Shown in pieces: positions 1 through 11,179 of a stretch of 64,000 nucleotides of DNA (its first letter is position 1; each line of letters starts with the position of its first letter). The stretch comes from Celoporthe dispersa (taxonomy: Eukaryota > Ascomycota > Sordariomycetes > Diaporthales > Cryphonectriaceae). Both the position numbers and the translations under genes were made by a program. Below the pieces are notes generated by a model, which made no database searches, was not told where the DNA came from, and saw only the letters and a list, made by a program, of their open reading frames with translations. The stretch is taken from NCBI GenBank assembly GCA_016584495.1, contig WAID01000001.1, positions 2,294,001 to 2,358,000 on the forward strand, given 5' to 3'.

Positions 1-1088
1 GGAGCGGCAGGACAGGAAGATGCTCGAGTCGCCGATGATAGAGCTGATCAGGTCGTTCATGGCCGGCTCCTCGAAGCTGCACTTGTTGACGCCACCCTTG
101 TTCTGAACACACTTGAACGAGCCGGGACCCTTAATCTCCTCGGCCAAGAAATCAGCGATGTCGACGGAGCCGTCCAGGCCACAGAGCATTCGGTCGGGGA
201 TGCATGAGCACTCGACGTTCTTGCACTTATATGTCGTCCTGTTGTAGTTCTCGTCGCTGAAATCGTAGCTCGACTCGCAGTGGTCCAGGGTGCAGTAGAA
301 GGATTCTCTCTGGTCGACCCAGACTGCCTGGTGTCAGCGCGCTCATGGCTCTTTGTTGGGGAAGAATGGGTAGGCTGATCTGCTCACATTGAAAGTCGCA
401 TCTGCCATCCGGCGCGTTGCAGGTGAATGTGACCTGTGGGACTTGTTCTCCCAAAAGGTCTCGGATCTTGTCGTTGGTCACGTCGCACATCTGGTAGTTG
501 TTCTTGAGCACATTGCCCATCTGGTAGCAGACACCGCCGTCTCCAGTCTCCATCAGAGAGTTGCAGGCCCGGTCGTCACTGCACACATTGCAGTTTATGC
601 CGCCCCAGCCCTCGTCGCAGTCGCATCGGTCGCCTGCGCGTATCTGTCGATGCTCGTTGCCTTTGGCCAGTGAACCGCACACTAGCCCTCAGTCAGTACA
701 AGGGAGAAGGAGGCGCAGGAGGCGGGAAGGCTGTTATCGGAGGGACGTACGAGGCTCGATGCAGTCAATGCCACCAAATCCATCAGGACATGAGCACTGG
801 CCGTTGTACGTGTTGCAGTCCGCATATTGGCCGCAGGTGAACGCTGGTAGGAGGCAGTTAAAGCTAGAGACACATAACGAGCGTCAGCTGTCAGGAGTTC
901 GCCTGGGTACCGGGGGTAGAGGACGCAGACCATGGTGGGCAGTCCTTCGGGCGATCGTCCATCAGCGCAAGCTGCGCGCGCAAAGCCTCGACGCCGTCAT
1001 AGGAGGACGAATAGTTGGAGAAGGCGGAGGCGGCGCTCGACAGCGCAAGCGCCCCTAGTATGAAGGCGCGGGCCGTCCGCGATGCCAT
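1..1088 (-). CDS. ADP1-like: ABC transporter of the Adp1 type, N-terminal part (runs off the left edge)
   Basis: Four exons can be read on the minus strand: 1088-931, 863-751, 681-388 and 323-1, all with GT-AG introns. They give 296 in-frame residues and stay open at the window edge. The start MASRTARAFILGALALS is a signal peptide. Cysteine-rich EGF-like stretches follow: the cysteine spacing around DCPPCFNC, then CDEGWGGINCNVC, then FQFWVDQ. This order matches the luminal N-terminus of yeast Adp1, an ABC-G type half transporter whose EGF-like region precedes the ATPase and membrane domains. The ATPase (Walker A/B, LSGGQ) would lie beyond the edge and is not seen, so the transporter call rests on this N-terminus alone. 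Substrate unknown. Exon joins were chosen because they restore the Adp1-like cysteine pattern at every junction. Confidence 0.82.
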
Positions 1089-2363
1089 GTTGCAGAGGGA
1101 CAGTAGACTCTCTCTCTCTCTACCGGGTCGTAGTGAAGAGTCTCAGACTGGTGAAGGAGCGTCCCCGAGGGTGGCGTGTGCGTATGTGTGTGTGTGTGTG
1201 TGTGTGTGTAGGATGGGTAAAGGTCTGGGGCAGGCGACCTCCCGAATCCAGGTGGTCTGTCTGCCTGTCTGCCAGGAAGTACTACCATGCAATGCAGTAT
1301 GATAGACTGCCCGCCTGCAGGTGATTCACAGCATGGAGAGCTCCTTTAGCGGCTGTGCTAAGCACCACAGCACCCGTCACACGTGGAGAACCTTGCTCAC
1401 AGGGGGGGGGGGCAGCTCGGAGCCTCGGGTACCTACCGCTATCAAACCCCTCTGCTGCAGGCCTATGGAGCAGATGCTCCCCAACATTTAACACTTCCCC
1501 AACTTTTTACAGTAATTCTTTTGTTGCCACTCACTCTGATGAGCTGCTATCCGTTATGAGTTCTTCACTGGTCACCTTGCAGAGGCATACTTCCACAGCT
1601 GCATATGTATTTTGATTGCAAGCCTAGGTGTGCTACACACTAGGGATGACGTATGCATCCAACAGATAACCCCATACTTTCGGTATCATGGTGGGTGGCT
1701 GGGCCGGGCTGGCCTAATCTCCAGAAACAGTACCTGTGGCATGAGTGGTGGGTCAGACTCTAGGGCGATCCTCCAACTTCCAGCACAGCGCTTCCTACAG
1801 TAGATGCATCTGCTGCGGTCTAACTCTTGCATACACCTCTGCTCTGTCAGCTATATCCTTATTTGTTTGATTTACAGAAGACATTCTGATTCAATCTAAA
1901 TTGTCCTTGACAACTGACTTTGCAATAATTGCTCGCTGTATTACATGTGATGCTGACAAGTAGCGAATTCAGATCCATCTGTAGCCTGCTCATTTGGAAT
2001 GCTAATACTTGTCCTCATTCCATGTTAATGCTTGTTTGTATAATATAATGACTGTGATTAATAGCCCTCTCTATGGCCCTCTCACCTGTAGTTTCTGGGG
2101 CCTCTCTCCCTCTCTCCCTCACTCTCACTTTCATTGGGTTGTTCTTCTCTGAAGAGTTGTATTCCGCAGCGTCTACATTCTTCTATGCGATTACTCGTGC
2201 TGATGCGCAATCGCGTCCACGCTGGGCGCGGGCGTGCGCTAGTGCGCGCAGACAGGCGGATAGGCTTGTTGTATAAGATGATCTTCATCCCGCCGCCTTC
2301 TTTAGACATTACAACGCCAATCTCGGAACCAATCTCTTCGAAGTCCTTCTCCCCACAGCCAAG
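1089..2363. other. Intergenic region between divergent genes, with a TG microsatellite and an AT-rich patch
   Basis: This is the shared upstream region of the Adp1-like gene (minus) and the aminotransferase (plus). A TG dinucleotide run lies at 1185-1209, about 100 bases upstream of the Adp1-like start. Roughly 1800-2070 is visibly AT-richer than the surroundings and has no open frame of note. A CT-rich stretch at about 2100-2140 precedes the aminotransferase. No gene was recognised. Confidence 0.6.
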
Positions 2364-3624
2364 ATGGTTAAGATCGAGCCGTTTGCGGTGGAGCAGTGGA
2401 TGGACGAGTAGGCAGTTCCACCTGACCCCAAAAGTTGTCACTACCTCTTCTGACCAGAGTCTGCTGAAGGTACGAGAATACACCGGGTGTCCTTAACATA
2501 GCCGAGACGTGTTGCGCTTCAGTCTCCGTCGAGGACCTCCAGGCCCTCTCGACTGACAAGGCCGGCGTCAGCCCTCTGAACCTGTCAAAGAAGCTCACCT
2601 ACGGCGCCATCCGGGGGTCGGATGCCCTCCGGCAGCGGGTGGCTGCTCTATACACAGAGGAGGATGGCCCCGAGCCCCTCTCGGCCAGCAGCATCTTGAT
2701 CACACAGGGAGCCATTGTCGCAAATTTCCTGCTATATTACACCCTGATCGGGCCGCAGGACCATGTCATCTGTGTGTATCCTGCGTACCAGCAGCTCTAC
2801 GGCGTGCCGCGAAGTCTGGGTGCCGAGGTGTCACTGTGGAGGCTGAAGAAGGAAGACGGCTATGTTCCTGATGCCAGCGAGCTGGACTCGCTCGTGCGAA
2901 GCAACACAAGAATGATCATCATCAACAACCCGAACAATCCGAGTGGCTCGACCATCCCTGGGGCCGTGCTGGCCTCTATTGTCGAGTTTGCAAAGGCTCG
3001 CGACATTATCGTTCTATGCGATGAGGTCTACCGCCCCCTTTCCACAGCCTACCCGACGGAGTGGACGTGCCGCCTTCGATTCTCTCATTTGGCTACGACA
3101 AGGCCATATCGACCAGCTCCATGTCCAAGGCCTGGGCACTCGCAGGCATCCGCCTCGGCTGGATCGCTTCTAGGGATAAGAGCATCATCGAGGCCGTGGC
3201 GCAGGCACGAGACTACACCACCATCTCCGTGTCCTACCTGGACGACCAGGTCGCCAGCTATGCGCTGTCGGATGCCGTCAGGCCGAGCCTGATCGAGCGC
3301 AACCTGAAGATGGCGAGGACGAACCTCGAGCTGTTGGCCAAGTTCGTGCAGGAACACAGAGACGTGTGCAGCTGGGTCAAGCCGACAGCTGGCACGACGG
3401 CATTCATCCAATTTACGAACGTGGGGGAGCCGGTGGACGACGAGGCATTCTCTCTGGACGTGCTCGAAAAGACAAAGGCCATGTTCCTGCCAGGTGCCAA
3501 GTGCTTCGGCCACGGCAAGGACTTCAAGGGCTACGTCCGCATCGGATATGTGAGCGAGACAGCAGTGCTGAAGGAGGCGTTAGTCAAGCTCGGGACCTAC
3601 GTGAACAAATACCTGTCGCCTTAA
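2364..3624 (+). CDS. Fold-type I PLP-dependent aminotransferase (VioD/aspartate aminotransferase-like), one apparent frameshift
   Basis: Exon 1 is 2364-2407 (begins MVKIEPFAVEQWMD); exon 2 is 2470-3624. The product, about 399 residues once one frame break is allowed for, is a class I/II aminotransferase that would move an amino group using pyridoxal phosphate, probably in the cytosol. Visible landmarks are NNPNNPSG, the DEVY motif (PLP ring contact) and SMSKAWALAGIRLGW, whose lysine is the expected PLP Schiff-base residue. Overall length and the family start fit fungal proteins related to capreomycidine synthase and aspartate aminotransferase; the substrate cannot be told. The frame changes at the C5T3 run 3034-3041: before it the frame reads DEVYRPL, after it FHSLPDGVDVPPS. 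One extra base there gives a continuous protein. A 22-base GT..AG alternative is too short to be an intron. No biosynthetic cluster surrounds it. Confidence 0.85.
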
Positions 3625-4487
3625 AAAGTTCTGTAGGCTGCAAGACTTGCCGTCGAGAATACTTACCTTGTCGGTGACCTAGCCTCAGCACAAACACAAT
3701 AGGAAAGGTACTGTGCGTCGAAACACAACAGATTTCCCTCACAAGACTTGGGTTGCAACACTAGGGCAAGCACCAGGCCAACACGCCGGTGCGACTCGAG
3801 AAGCCGTTGATGAACAGTACGAACGACGGTGCCTGCAGAAAAGACGTCGAGCTTGCCTCCCATGAAATGACCAAAAAACTGTGGGACTGCCAAAGATCCC
3901 ACAAACTGGTCGAAGCTGGGAGTGACGACCCGAGCCCCCCTGTGGAGGGATCATGAAATCTCCTTGCACTAGGGTTCTAGCTGGGTTTCATTCAGTAACG
4001 CACCCATGCCTCCCCAGATAGGATGATTGCCAATGTCGGCTCGATCGCAGCAGCACGCACGACCTCCTGAACAAGCCTACGGCGCTCTTCTTCGCTTTGC
4101 ATTCATCTTGGCGCCTGTTTTGGAAGGGCCGCCGTTCACTTGGCCACTCCTTGGATCATTTTGGATTTCCTCACTTTCTTTATACAGCCTTCGCTGTTGC
4201 GATTACAGAGAGACCTGTGGAGCTGAGCTCTCACCAAGGCTCCGCACTTCATTTGCTGCCCGGGCCTTACCAAAGCCTGTACGTTCATCTGGCCTCTCTG
4301 GCTTAGGCGTTTCATGTCGACTCATCTGAACTTGGGTTGTATTCCTCTTTGAGTCGTACTGTCGTTGCGATCTTCGACTTCTTAAGATTTTTCTTTATTT
4401 TTATAAAAACAAATCTTTGCGCGGTCACTTGACGATCCTCGCGCGGCTTCACTCCAACGGCAGCCTGACGCTGGCAGCAAGGGGAGG
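3625..4487. other. Intergenic region, nothing recognised
   Basis: This is the 3' flank of the aminotransferase and the 5' flank of the aspartic protease. Short open frames here (for example around 4027-4329) show no family motif or splice pattern. A T/A-rich stretch at about 4380-4410 lies roughly 90 bases before the protease start and may be core promoter. Confidence 0.5.
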
Positions 4488-6008
4488 ATGAGGGCGAGGG
4501 AACCGCCAGTCTTCTCGGCTATTGCTGCCGCTGCGGGATTGCTGGCTCCGATAGCCCACGCTGCAGGCGCTGTGCAGTGGGACATATACAAGAGACACCC
4601 ACAAAAAACCACGTTAGGAAGACGGACGACTGGGTACCAACAGGAGATTATCGACAATTCGATCGCTAGAGGCGGATACTTTGCGACTTGCACTGTGGGG
4701 ACGCCTGGTCAGGATGTTGTATTGCAGCTCGACACAGGGTCCAGTGACATCTGGATACCGTGGAACGAGGCGAGCGTGTGTGAAGAGGAGGCATGCTCAC
4801 TTGGCACCTGTAGGTGGACGGGCTGTCCTCGTGATCATGCTCGGGTGTTAGCTGACCCCTGACTGGCAGTCAACCCTCAGAAATCGTCAACGTACGATGA
4901 CTTTGGCACGGGCGAATTTGAGATCGCTTATGTGGACGGAAGTTACTCAAAGGGAGACTACTTCACGGACGTTCTCAGCATCGCAGACGCAACTGTGTCG
5001 AATATGACCATGGGGCTGGGCAAGGAGACGACCATCCCGTACGGGCTTGTCGGTGTGGGATACATCGCCAACGAAGCCATTATCACCACCGAGGAGTCAC
5101 TCTCGGCGGAATACGCGAACCTGCCGGCGTTGATGGTGAGCCAGGGCCTGATCGCGACAAACGCATACAGCTTATGGCTGAACGATCTCGATGCGAGCAC
5201 AGGAAGTATCCTGTTCGGCGCCGTAGATACACAGAAGTATGTGGGCGACCTGACGAGAATTCCCATCCTCGAGGATGGCGTGACGGGCCAGTATGACTCC
5301 TTCATCGTGGAGCTCACGTCGGTGTATGCTACCAGCTCTAGCGGTATCGACCAGCTGACATCGGCCGACCTGCCCGTCCAGGTCGTGCTCGATTCGGGCA
5401 CGACCCTCAGCTACCTGCCCCAGGACATGGCGCAGGAGATCTGGGAAGAAGTGGGCGCAGTCTACAGCGCATCGATAGGGCTGGCGGTCATCCCCTGTAG
5501 GATGCAGAAGAGCACGGGCTACTTCTCATTCACCCTTGCAGGGCCGACGGTGAAAGTCCAGATGGACGAGCTCGTACTGGATATTGTTCTCGAGGGGCCG
5601 GCACTGACCTTCACGTCTGGAGAATACGAGGGCGAAGACGTATGCGAGTTTGGGATCCAGAACACCACAGGCACCTATCTCCTCGGCGACACGTTCTTGC
5701 GCAGCGCCTACGTGGTGTATGACCTGATCAACAACGAGATCGGCATTGCACCGACCGACTTCAACGCGACAGGGTCCAACATTGTGACCTTCGTGAGCCA
5801 TGGCGCTGTCATCCCGTCAGCCACCCTCGCTCCGAACCAGAGCTTCGCTACGAGCACGGCCACAGCCACGGAGCCAGCGTTCGCGGCCGAGGCAGGCTTC
5901 TCAAACGGAACCAGCGATGCCAGTGTGGCGCGTGTCTCTGGTGGTCTCGGGCTGTCCAGTATCGTGCTGGCCGGGGCCGTTGCGGGAGGAGCCGTTTTGC
6001 TCCTGTGA
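4488..6008 (+). CDS. Secreted pepsin-like aspartic protease, probably GPI-anchored (yapsin type)
   Basis: Two exons, 4488-4809 and 4870-6008, with a 60-base intron that contains a CTGAC-type branch point, give 486 residues. An N-terminal hydrophobic segment (residues about 8-27) is a signal peptide. A short propeptide ending near RR precedes the enzyme. The two catalytic aspartates are clear: DTGSSDIW with D82 and DSGTT with D282. The exon junction rebuilds FNPQKSST, the usual stretch after the first catalytic motif. The C-terminus is Ser/Thr/Ala-rich and closes with a short hydrophobic tail of about 20 residues, as in GPI-anchored yapsins. The enzyme would cleave proteins at the cell surface or in the wall. 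It is not a vacuolar pepsin, because those lack this tail. Anchor attachment is inferred from the tail. Confidence 0.9.
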
Positions 6009-6752
6009 GGGCTTGGGTTGTAGTTTTATACATGAACAGATAGATACCCCTTCTTCTTCTTTTTCCTTTTTTTCTTCTTTTTCTCCTGCAAATGGCCCGA
6101 ATCAACCGAGCATTTTATGGCGTCCAGGAGTCAGAAGAAGTAGAGCTTATTAGACTCTCCATCGGTTGGATAGGCTTTAGTCGGATGGACATATTATTTG
6201 GGACTTCTCCGCCATCTGCATACCTACCAGTAATCAGACCGAGAGCCTCAGGACATAGAGGCTGCGCGTCATAATGGTGACCCTCCGACAGCCCGTTATA
6301 CCGCCAATATCGATCGACCTGATAGCTCACTCCTATATTTCTCGAGGCACCCTGACTGCTGCAAGTGTGTCGGATCTGCTAAGGACTAGTTGAGAGGGAG
6401 AGAAAAGAGGTCCAGGAAATCGAGGTCCCGTTAACGAGGTAGATTTATGCTCGGGTAGATATAATGGGCCCTGGGACTCGAGAGGCAGATGCAGTACTAT
6501 GTCTGGTGCATCTGGTGCTACTGTGGTTTTATATTCGTACGTACTTAGTAACACTACAGGAAAGCCAACAGGGGTCGAGTCAACTGCGATGACCAGCGCC
6601 AATCAACAGTGACATGGATAGCCCTGCAGCAGCTTGCCTGCCGACGGCCCAAAAAATTATTCGGGTCGCCCAAGAAATATACGAGCGCGCCATACTCTCT
6701 CGCACGACACTCCCTCCCCTCTCCACCACCTTTCTCCCATGAATCCGTGAAG
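6009..6752. other. Intergenic region, nothing recognised
   Basis: This holds the 3' flank of the protease, with a TTC-rich tract at about 6052-6085, and the promoter side of the mitochondrial EF-G gene. No gene or family motif was seen on either strand. Confidence 0.5.
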
Positions 6753-9346
6753 ATGAGGGCGTCTAGAGCCGTGGCCGCCCTGGGCGACGGTCGCATCTTC
6801 AGCTCGGGCCCTGGAGCGAGGTTGCTGAGCCTGAGCTGCCTCCCGACGAGCTCGGAGGCGTCGCGAAAATGGCAACAGCCGATTCAGTTCGAATGCGCGA
6901 AGAGAGCCTTCAGCCAGACTTCCAAGAAGGGCGCTGCTCTCAACGCCGCCCAGGAAGCGTATGTCTACTGTCTCACTTCTGCTTGATGCTCTCCATCAAT
7001 TGGCTGATGTTTTTTCTCCTTCCTCTGCTGTGCTATAGTCTCAAGGCCGCGAAAGATGCCGCGAACCTGTCCCCCGAGGTCGTCAGGGAGCGCATGAGCT
7101 CTGAAGAGAAGAAACGCCTATCTATGGTTCGGAACATTGGTATTGCGGTAAGAGAAACATACTGGGTCGTAATTGTACGCGAGGCGGAGGCTGATTGGCA
7201 CAGGCACACATCGACAGCGGCAAAACGACATGTACGGAACGAGTCCTCTTCTACACCGGCAGGATCAAGTCGATTCACGAGGTTCGAGGCCGTGACAGCG
7301 TCGGCGCAAAGATGGACTCTATGGAACTGGAACGCGAACGAGGAATCACCATCCAGTCTGCTGCAACATTCTGCGACTGGGTCAAGAAGGAAGACGGAAA
7401 AGACGAGACCTACCACATCAACCTGATCGATACACCCGGCCACGTCGACTTCACAATCGAGGTCGAGCGTGCACTGCGAGTCCTGGACGGTGCTGTCATG
7501 ATCCTCTGCGCCGTCTCTGGCGTCCAGAGTCAGACCATCACAGTCGACCGGCAGATGAAGCGGTACAACGTCCCCCGGATCAGCTTTGTCAACAAGATGG
7601 ATCGTATGGGTGCCAACCCCTTCAAGGCGGTTGAGCAGATCAACTCCAAGCTTAGGTTCCCTGCTGCTGCCATCCAGATCCCCATCGGCTCCGAGAAGGA
7701 GTTTGAGGGTGTGGTCGACCTGATCAACATGCGTGCTATCCGGAACGACGGTCACCGAGGCGTCCAGCTCAAGATCTCCGACCAGATCCCTGAGGATCTC
7801 AAGGAGCTTGCCCAGCAGAAGCGCCAGGAGCTCATCGAGAAGCTTGCCGACGTCGACGACGAGATCGCCGAGATCTTCCTCGACGAGAGGACCCCCACGC
7901 CCGAGCAGATCAAGGCCGCCATCCGCCGTGCCACCATCAATCTCAAGTTCACCCCCGTCCTGATGGGCACCGCGCTGGGCGACAAGTCCGTGCAGCCGAT
8001 GCTTGACGCCGTCTGTGACTTCCTGCCGAACCCCGCCGACGTCGAGAACATGGCTCTCGACCGCTCGCAGAAGGAGAAGCCTGTCCAGCTCGTGCCGTAC
8101 AACGCGCTCCCCTTCGTGGGCCTGGCCTTCAAGCTCGAGGAGAACCCCTACGGCCAGCTCACCTACATCCGCGTGTACCAGGGCGCCCTCAAGAAGGGCA
8201 GCTACCTGTTCAACTCCCGCACCGGCAAGAAGGTCCGCATTCCCCGCATCGTCCGCATGCACTCCAACGACATGGAGGATGTGTCTGAGATCGGCGCTGG
8301 CGAGATCTGCGCCGTCTTCGGTGTCGACTGCGCCTCTGGAGATACCTTTACCGACGGAAACCTCCCCTACACGATGAGCTCCATGTACGTCCCCGACGCC
8401 GTCATGTCGCTGTCCATCAAGCCCAAGCGCAGCAGCGACGCGGATCCCTTCTCCAAGGCCATGAACCGGTTCCAGCGCGAGGATCCCACCTTCCGGCTGA
8501 CCGTGGACGAGGAGTCCGAGGAGACCATCATCTCCGGTATGGGCGAGCTGCACCTGGAGGTCTACGTCGAGCGCCTGCGCCGCGAGTACAAGGTCGACTG
8601 CGAGACCGGCCAACCCCGCGTGGCCTACCGCGAGACCATCACCCGCCACGCCGACTTCGACTACCTCCTCAAGAAGCAGACCGGCGGCCCTGGCGACTTC
8701 GCCCGCGTGATGGGCTTCATCGAGCCGTACACCGAGGAGGCGGAGAAGAACCACTACGAGTCCCAAGTCGTGGGCGGTACCATCCCCGACAAGTTCCTGT
8801 CGGCCTGCGGCAAGGGCTTCGAGCTGGGCTGCGAGAAGGGCCCCCTGCTGGGCCACAAGGTCATCGGCTGCAAGCTCGTCGTCAACGACGGCGCAACGCA
8901 CGTGACGGACTCGTCGGATTATGCCTTCCAGATGGCCACGCAGGCGGCCTTCCGCAAGGCCTTCAAGGAAGCCGGCGGCACGGTGCTCGAGCCGCTGATG
9001 AAGACGACCATCACGGCGCCCAACGAGTTCCAGGGGAACATCATCATGCTGATGAACAAGCGGGGCACCATCCTGGACACCGAGATCGGCCCTGAGGACT
9101 TTACGCTCATTGCCGACTGCTCGCTCAACGCCATGTTCGGCTTCAGCTCGCACCTGCGGGCCGCGACACAGGGCAAGGGAGAGTTCAGCATGGAGTTCAG
9201 CCACTACGCGGCGGCACCGCCGCAGCTGCAGTAAGTCATCAACCCCCATCCAGGGCAATATCCAGAGCCCTCTGGACAGATGCTGACCCCCAGACTACAG
9301 GAAGGAACTCATCGCCAAGTATGAGAAGGAGAAGTTCGCCAAATAG
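6753..9346 (+). CDS. MEF1: Mitochondrial translation elongation factor G (mtEF-G1)
   Basis: Four exons (6753-6958, 7039-7147, 7204-9230, 9301-9346) give 795 residues, the usual length for this family. EF-G drives translocation on the mitochondrial ribosome and hydrolyses GTP. The N-terminus is basic and Ser/Ala-rich without acidic residues, as in a mitochondrial presequence. The GTPase motifs follow in order: AHIDSGKTT (P-loop, from about residue 106), ERGITI, DTPGH and NKMD. The later EF-G domains include GMGELHLEVYVERL and GGTVLEPLM. The short last exon gives a lysine-rich end, KELIAKYEKEKFAK. The start was chosen because it gives the presequence and because an in-frame exon join is exact. 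It converges on the LYS12 gene. Bacterial fusA is the parent family, but the presequence and spliceosomal introns make this the nuclear mitochondrial copy. Confidence 0.95.
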
Positions 9347-9958
9347 CAGGCTCGCGCTTGAGAGCGGCGAGCGAGGCTCTTGGGCCCTGGGCAGCCCGGC
9401 TCTGCAGGCCGCTGGTGATCCTCCTGCGGAAAACAAGTTATAGAGACAATCTTGTAGACATGTACAATACGAACAAGTGTGCGCCTGGACATATATACTG
9501 GCGCGCTGCATCTGTATTCTACCATAGAAAAAAATTGGCGGCGAAGACTAGAAGAAGAAGAGAAGGAAGGGGCAAAAAAGGATAGGGGAGTACTGGGAGA
9601 AGAAGACTAGTCGGGGGAGAGCGGTCGTGAACCGCAATTGTGTGTACAAAGCTGGACGAGGGTAGAAGAGAAAATTGGACAAGAACCAATCCTCACTCAT
9701 TGAAGATCTGCAGACCAATAGTGATTTTCTTGATTGACGCCGAGCCGTTATGAAGTACTCTCTACTTTGCAGTGACACCGCATAAAAATCAAGCAGATGC
9801 AGAGAGGTCAGGAAATCTGCAGGAAATCCCTGCTCATGAACTTTTTGATATCCAGATTTTTCGAAACCCCCACCCCCCCCCTTTTCCTACCACCCCAGGC
9901 CCCAAGCTTTATCTGTCTATCGGTCCTACACAACAAACAACCCGCGCAGGGCGAGATC
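9347..9958. other. 3' region between two convergent genes
   Basis: This separates the 3' ends of MEF1 (plus) and LYS12 (minus), so it should hold both polyadenylation regions. It contains A-rich stretches (about 9529-9600) and a C-run at about 9870-9885. No open frame with family features was seen. Confidence 0.5.
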
Positions 9959-11179
9959 TTACAGCCTCTTCAGCACATCCTCAACAACCTCGGTCGTGGT
10001 GTACCTGCCGCCCAGGTCGGGAGTCACGATACCCGCGGCGAGGGTGGCGTCCACAGCGGCATAGATCCTGGCGGCGGCCTGCTCGAGGTCCATAAACTCG
10101 AGCATGACACCGACGCTCCTCATGGTGGCGATGGGGTTCGCCTTGCCCTGGCCCACAATGTCTGGGGCGCTGCCGTGGACGGGCTCGCCGATGGCAAAGG
10201 ACTCGCCGACGTTGGCGCTGGGGATCAGGCCGAGGGAGCCCAGCAGGCCGGCGCCCTGGTCGGACAGGATGTCGCCGTACAGGTTGGGGGCGACGACGAC
10301 GTCGTAGTACTCGGGCTGCTGGACGAGCTTGAGGGCCATGCTGTCGACGATCTGCTCCTCGACGGCGACGGCAGGGGTGGCGGCGGCGAGGGCCTCGCGG
10401 GCGGTGGTGCGGAACAGGCCGTCGGTCTGCGACAGGACGTTGGACTTGTGCACGACGGTGACCATGGGCCGGGCGTGGATGCTGTCGGCGCCCGCGTCGC
10501 GCATCTTCTGCCTGCGCTCGGCGATGCGGCCGGCCATCTCGGCGATGCGGTAGCTGGCGCGGCCGGTGATGCGCTTGACGGCCTCGGCGACGGGGCGGCC
10601 GTCCGGGCCGTCCGGGCGGGTGTTCTCCTCCTTGACGTAGAGGTCCTCTGTGTTCTCGCGCACGATGACCATGTCGACGGCCTGCTGGCGGAACAGGCTG
10701 GTGGCGACGCCCTTGACGGGGCGGACGTTGGCGTAGAGGTCGAGCTTCTTGCGCAGGGCGACGATGGGCGACGAGTAGCCCTTGACGGCCTTGGAGGGCG
10801 ACTGCACGGCCCCGAAGAGGGCACCGTCGCACTCGGCCTTGAGGGTGTCGACGGTGCGCTGGGGGAGGGCGGTGCCGGTGCGCTCAAAGGTCTCGAAGCC
10901 GGCCTCGAGGTCGACGAAGGAGAAGGAGAGGCCCAGGGACGGCGGGAGGGACTCGAGGAGGCGCCGGCCGGCGGGGATGACCTCCTTGCCGATACCGTCT
11001 CCGGGGATGAGGCCTGTTTGTTCGTGCGAGATGATCAGCCTAGGGTAGTATTCATGTTCATGTTCACAGCGACAGCTTAGAAAGTCTAGAGTGTTGAAGG
11101 ATGTGCGTGTTCCTTTTTTAGGGGGGAGGGGGAGGGGGAGGGGGCTTTTCGTACCGATCCTGAGTGTTCTGGCAGCCAT
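9959..11179 (-). CDS. LYS12: Homoisocitrate dehydrogenase, lysine biosynthesis
   Basis: Exon 1 is 11179-11155 (MAARTLRI plus one base) and exon 2 is 11013-9959, giving 359 residues. The enzyme oxidatively decarboxylates homoisocitrate to 2-oxoadipate with NAD in the fungal alpha-aminoadipate pathway, in mitochondria. The NAD/substrate entry LIPGDGIGKEV spans the splice junction. RENTEDLYVKEE marks homoisocitrate dehydrogenase rather than 3-isopropylmalate or isocitrate dehydrogenase. YANVRPVKG and the later APNLYGDILSDQ and GSAPDIVGQG are family signatures. A second in-frame ATG lies four codons upstream (11191), but the shorter start matches the family. The 141-base intron is unusually long for this locus and contains a G-rich block on the plus strand. 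An obvious mitochondrial targeting sequence is not visible at the chosen start. Confidence 0.93.
   Translation of the reverse strand: MAARTLRIGTKSPLPLPLPPKKGTRTSFNTLDFLSCRCEHEHEYYPRLIISHEQTGLIPGDGIGKEVIPAGRRLLESLPPSLGLSFSFVDLEAGFETFERTGTALPQRTVDTLKAECDGALFGAVQSPSKAVKGYSSPIVALRKKLDLYANVRPVKGVATSLFRQQAVDMVIVRENTEDLYVKEENTRPDGPDGRPVAEAVKRITGRASYRIAEMAGRIAERRQKMRDAGADSIHARPMVTVVHKSNVLSQTDGLFRTTAREALAAATPAVAVEEQIVDSMALKLVQQPEYYDVVVAPNLYGDILSDQGAGLLGSLGLIPSANVGESFAIGEPVHGSAPDIVGQGKANPIATMRSVGVMLEFMDLEQAAARIYAAVDATLAAGIVTPDLGGRYTTTEVVEDVLKRL
11121..11144 (+). other. G-quadruplex-prone tract inside the LYS12 intron
   Basis: Four G-runs of at least four bases separated by single A residues occur on the plus strand. 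This is the classical short-loop G-quadruplex pattern. In the LYS12 transcript, which runs on the minus strand, the same tract is C-rich. The fold is an inference from the pattern. Confidence 0.55.

Noticed and set aside
3018..3052. A GTCTAC..CACAG segment that could be an intron repairing the aminotransferase frame
   Set aside because: It is only 22 bases long, far below the minimum intron length, and it would delete conserved residues.
7033..9258. Long open frame on the minus strand opposite MEF1
   Set aside because: It mirrors the codon bias of the MEF1 coding strand and is rich in Leu, Gly, Val and Asp without any motif.
9797..11080. Long open frame on the plus strand opposite LYS12
   Set aside because: It is an antisense shadow; the minus strand encodes a full homoisocitrate dehydrogenase.
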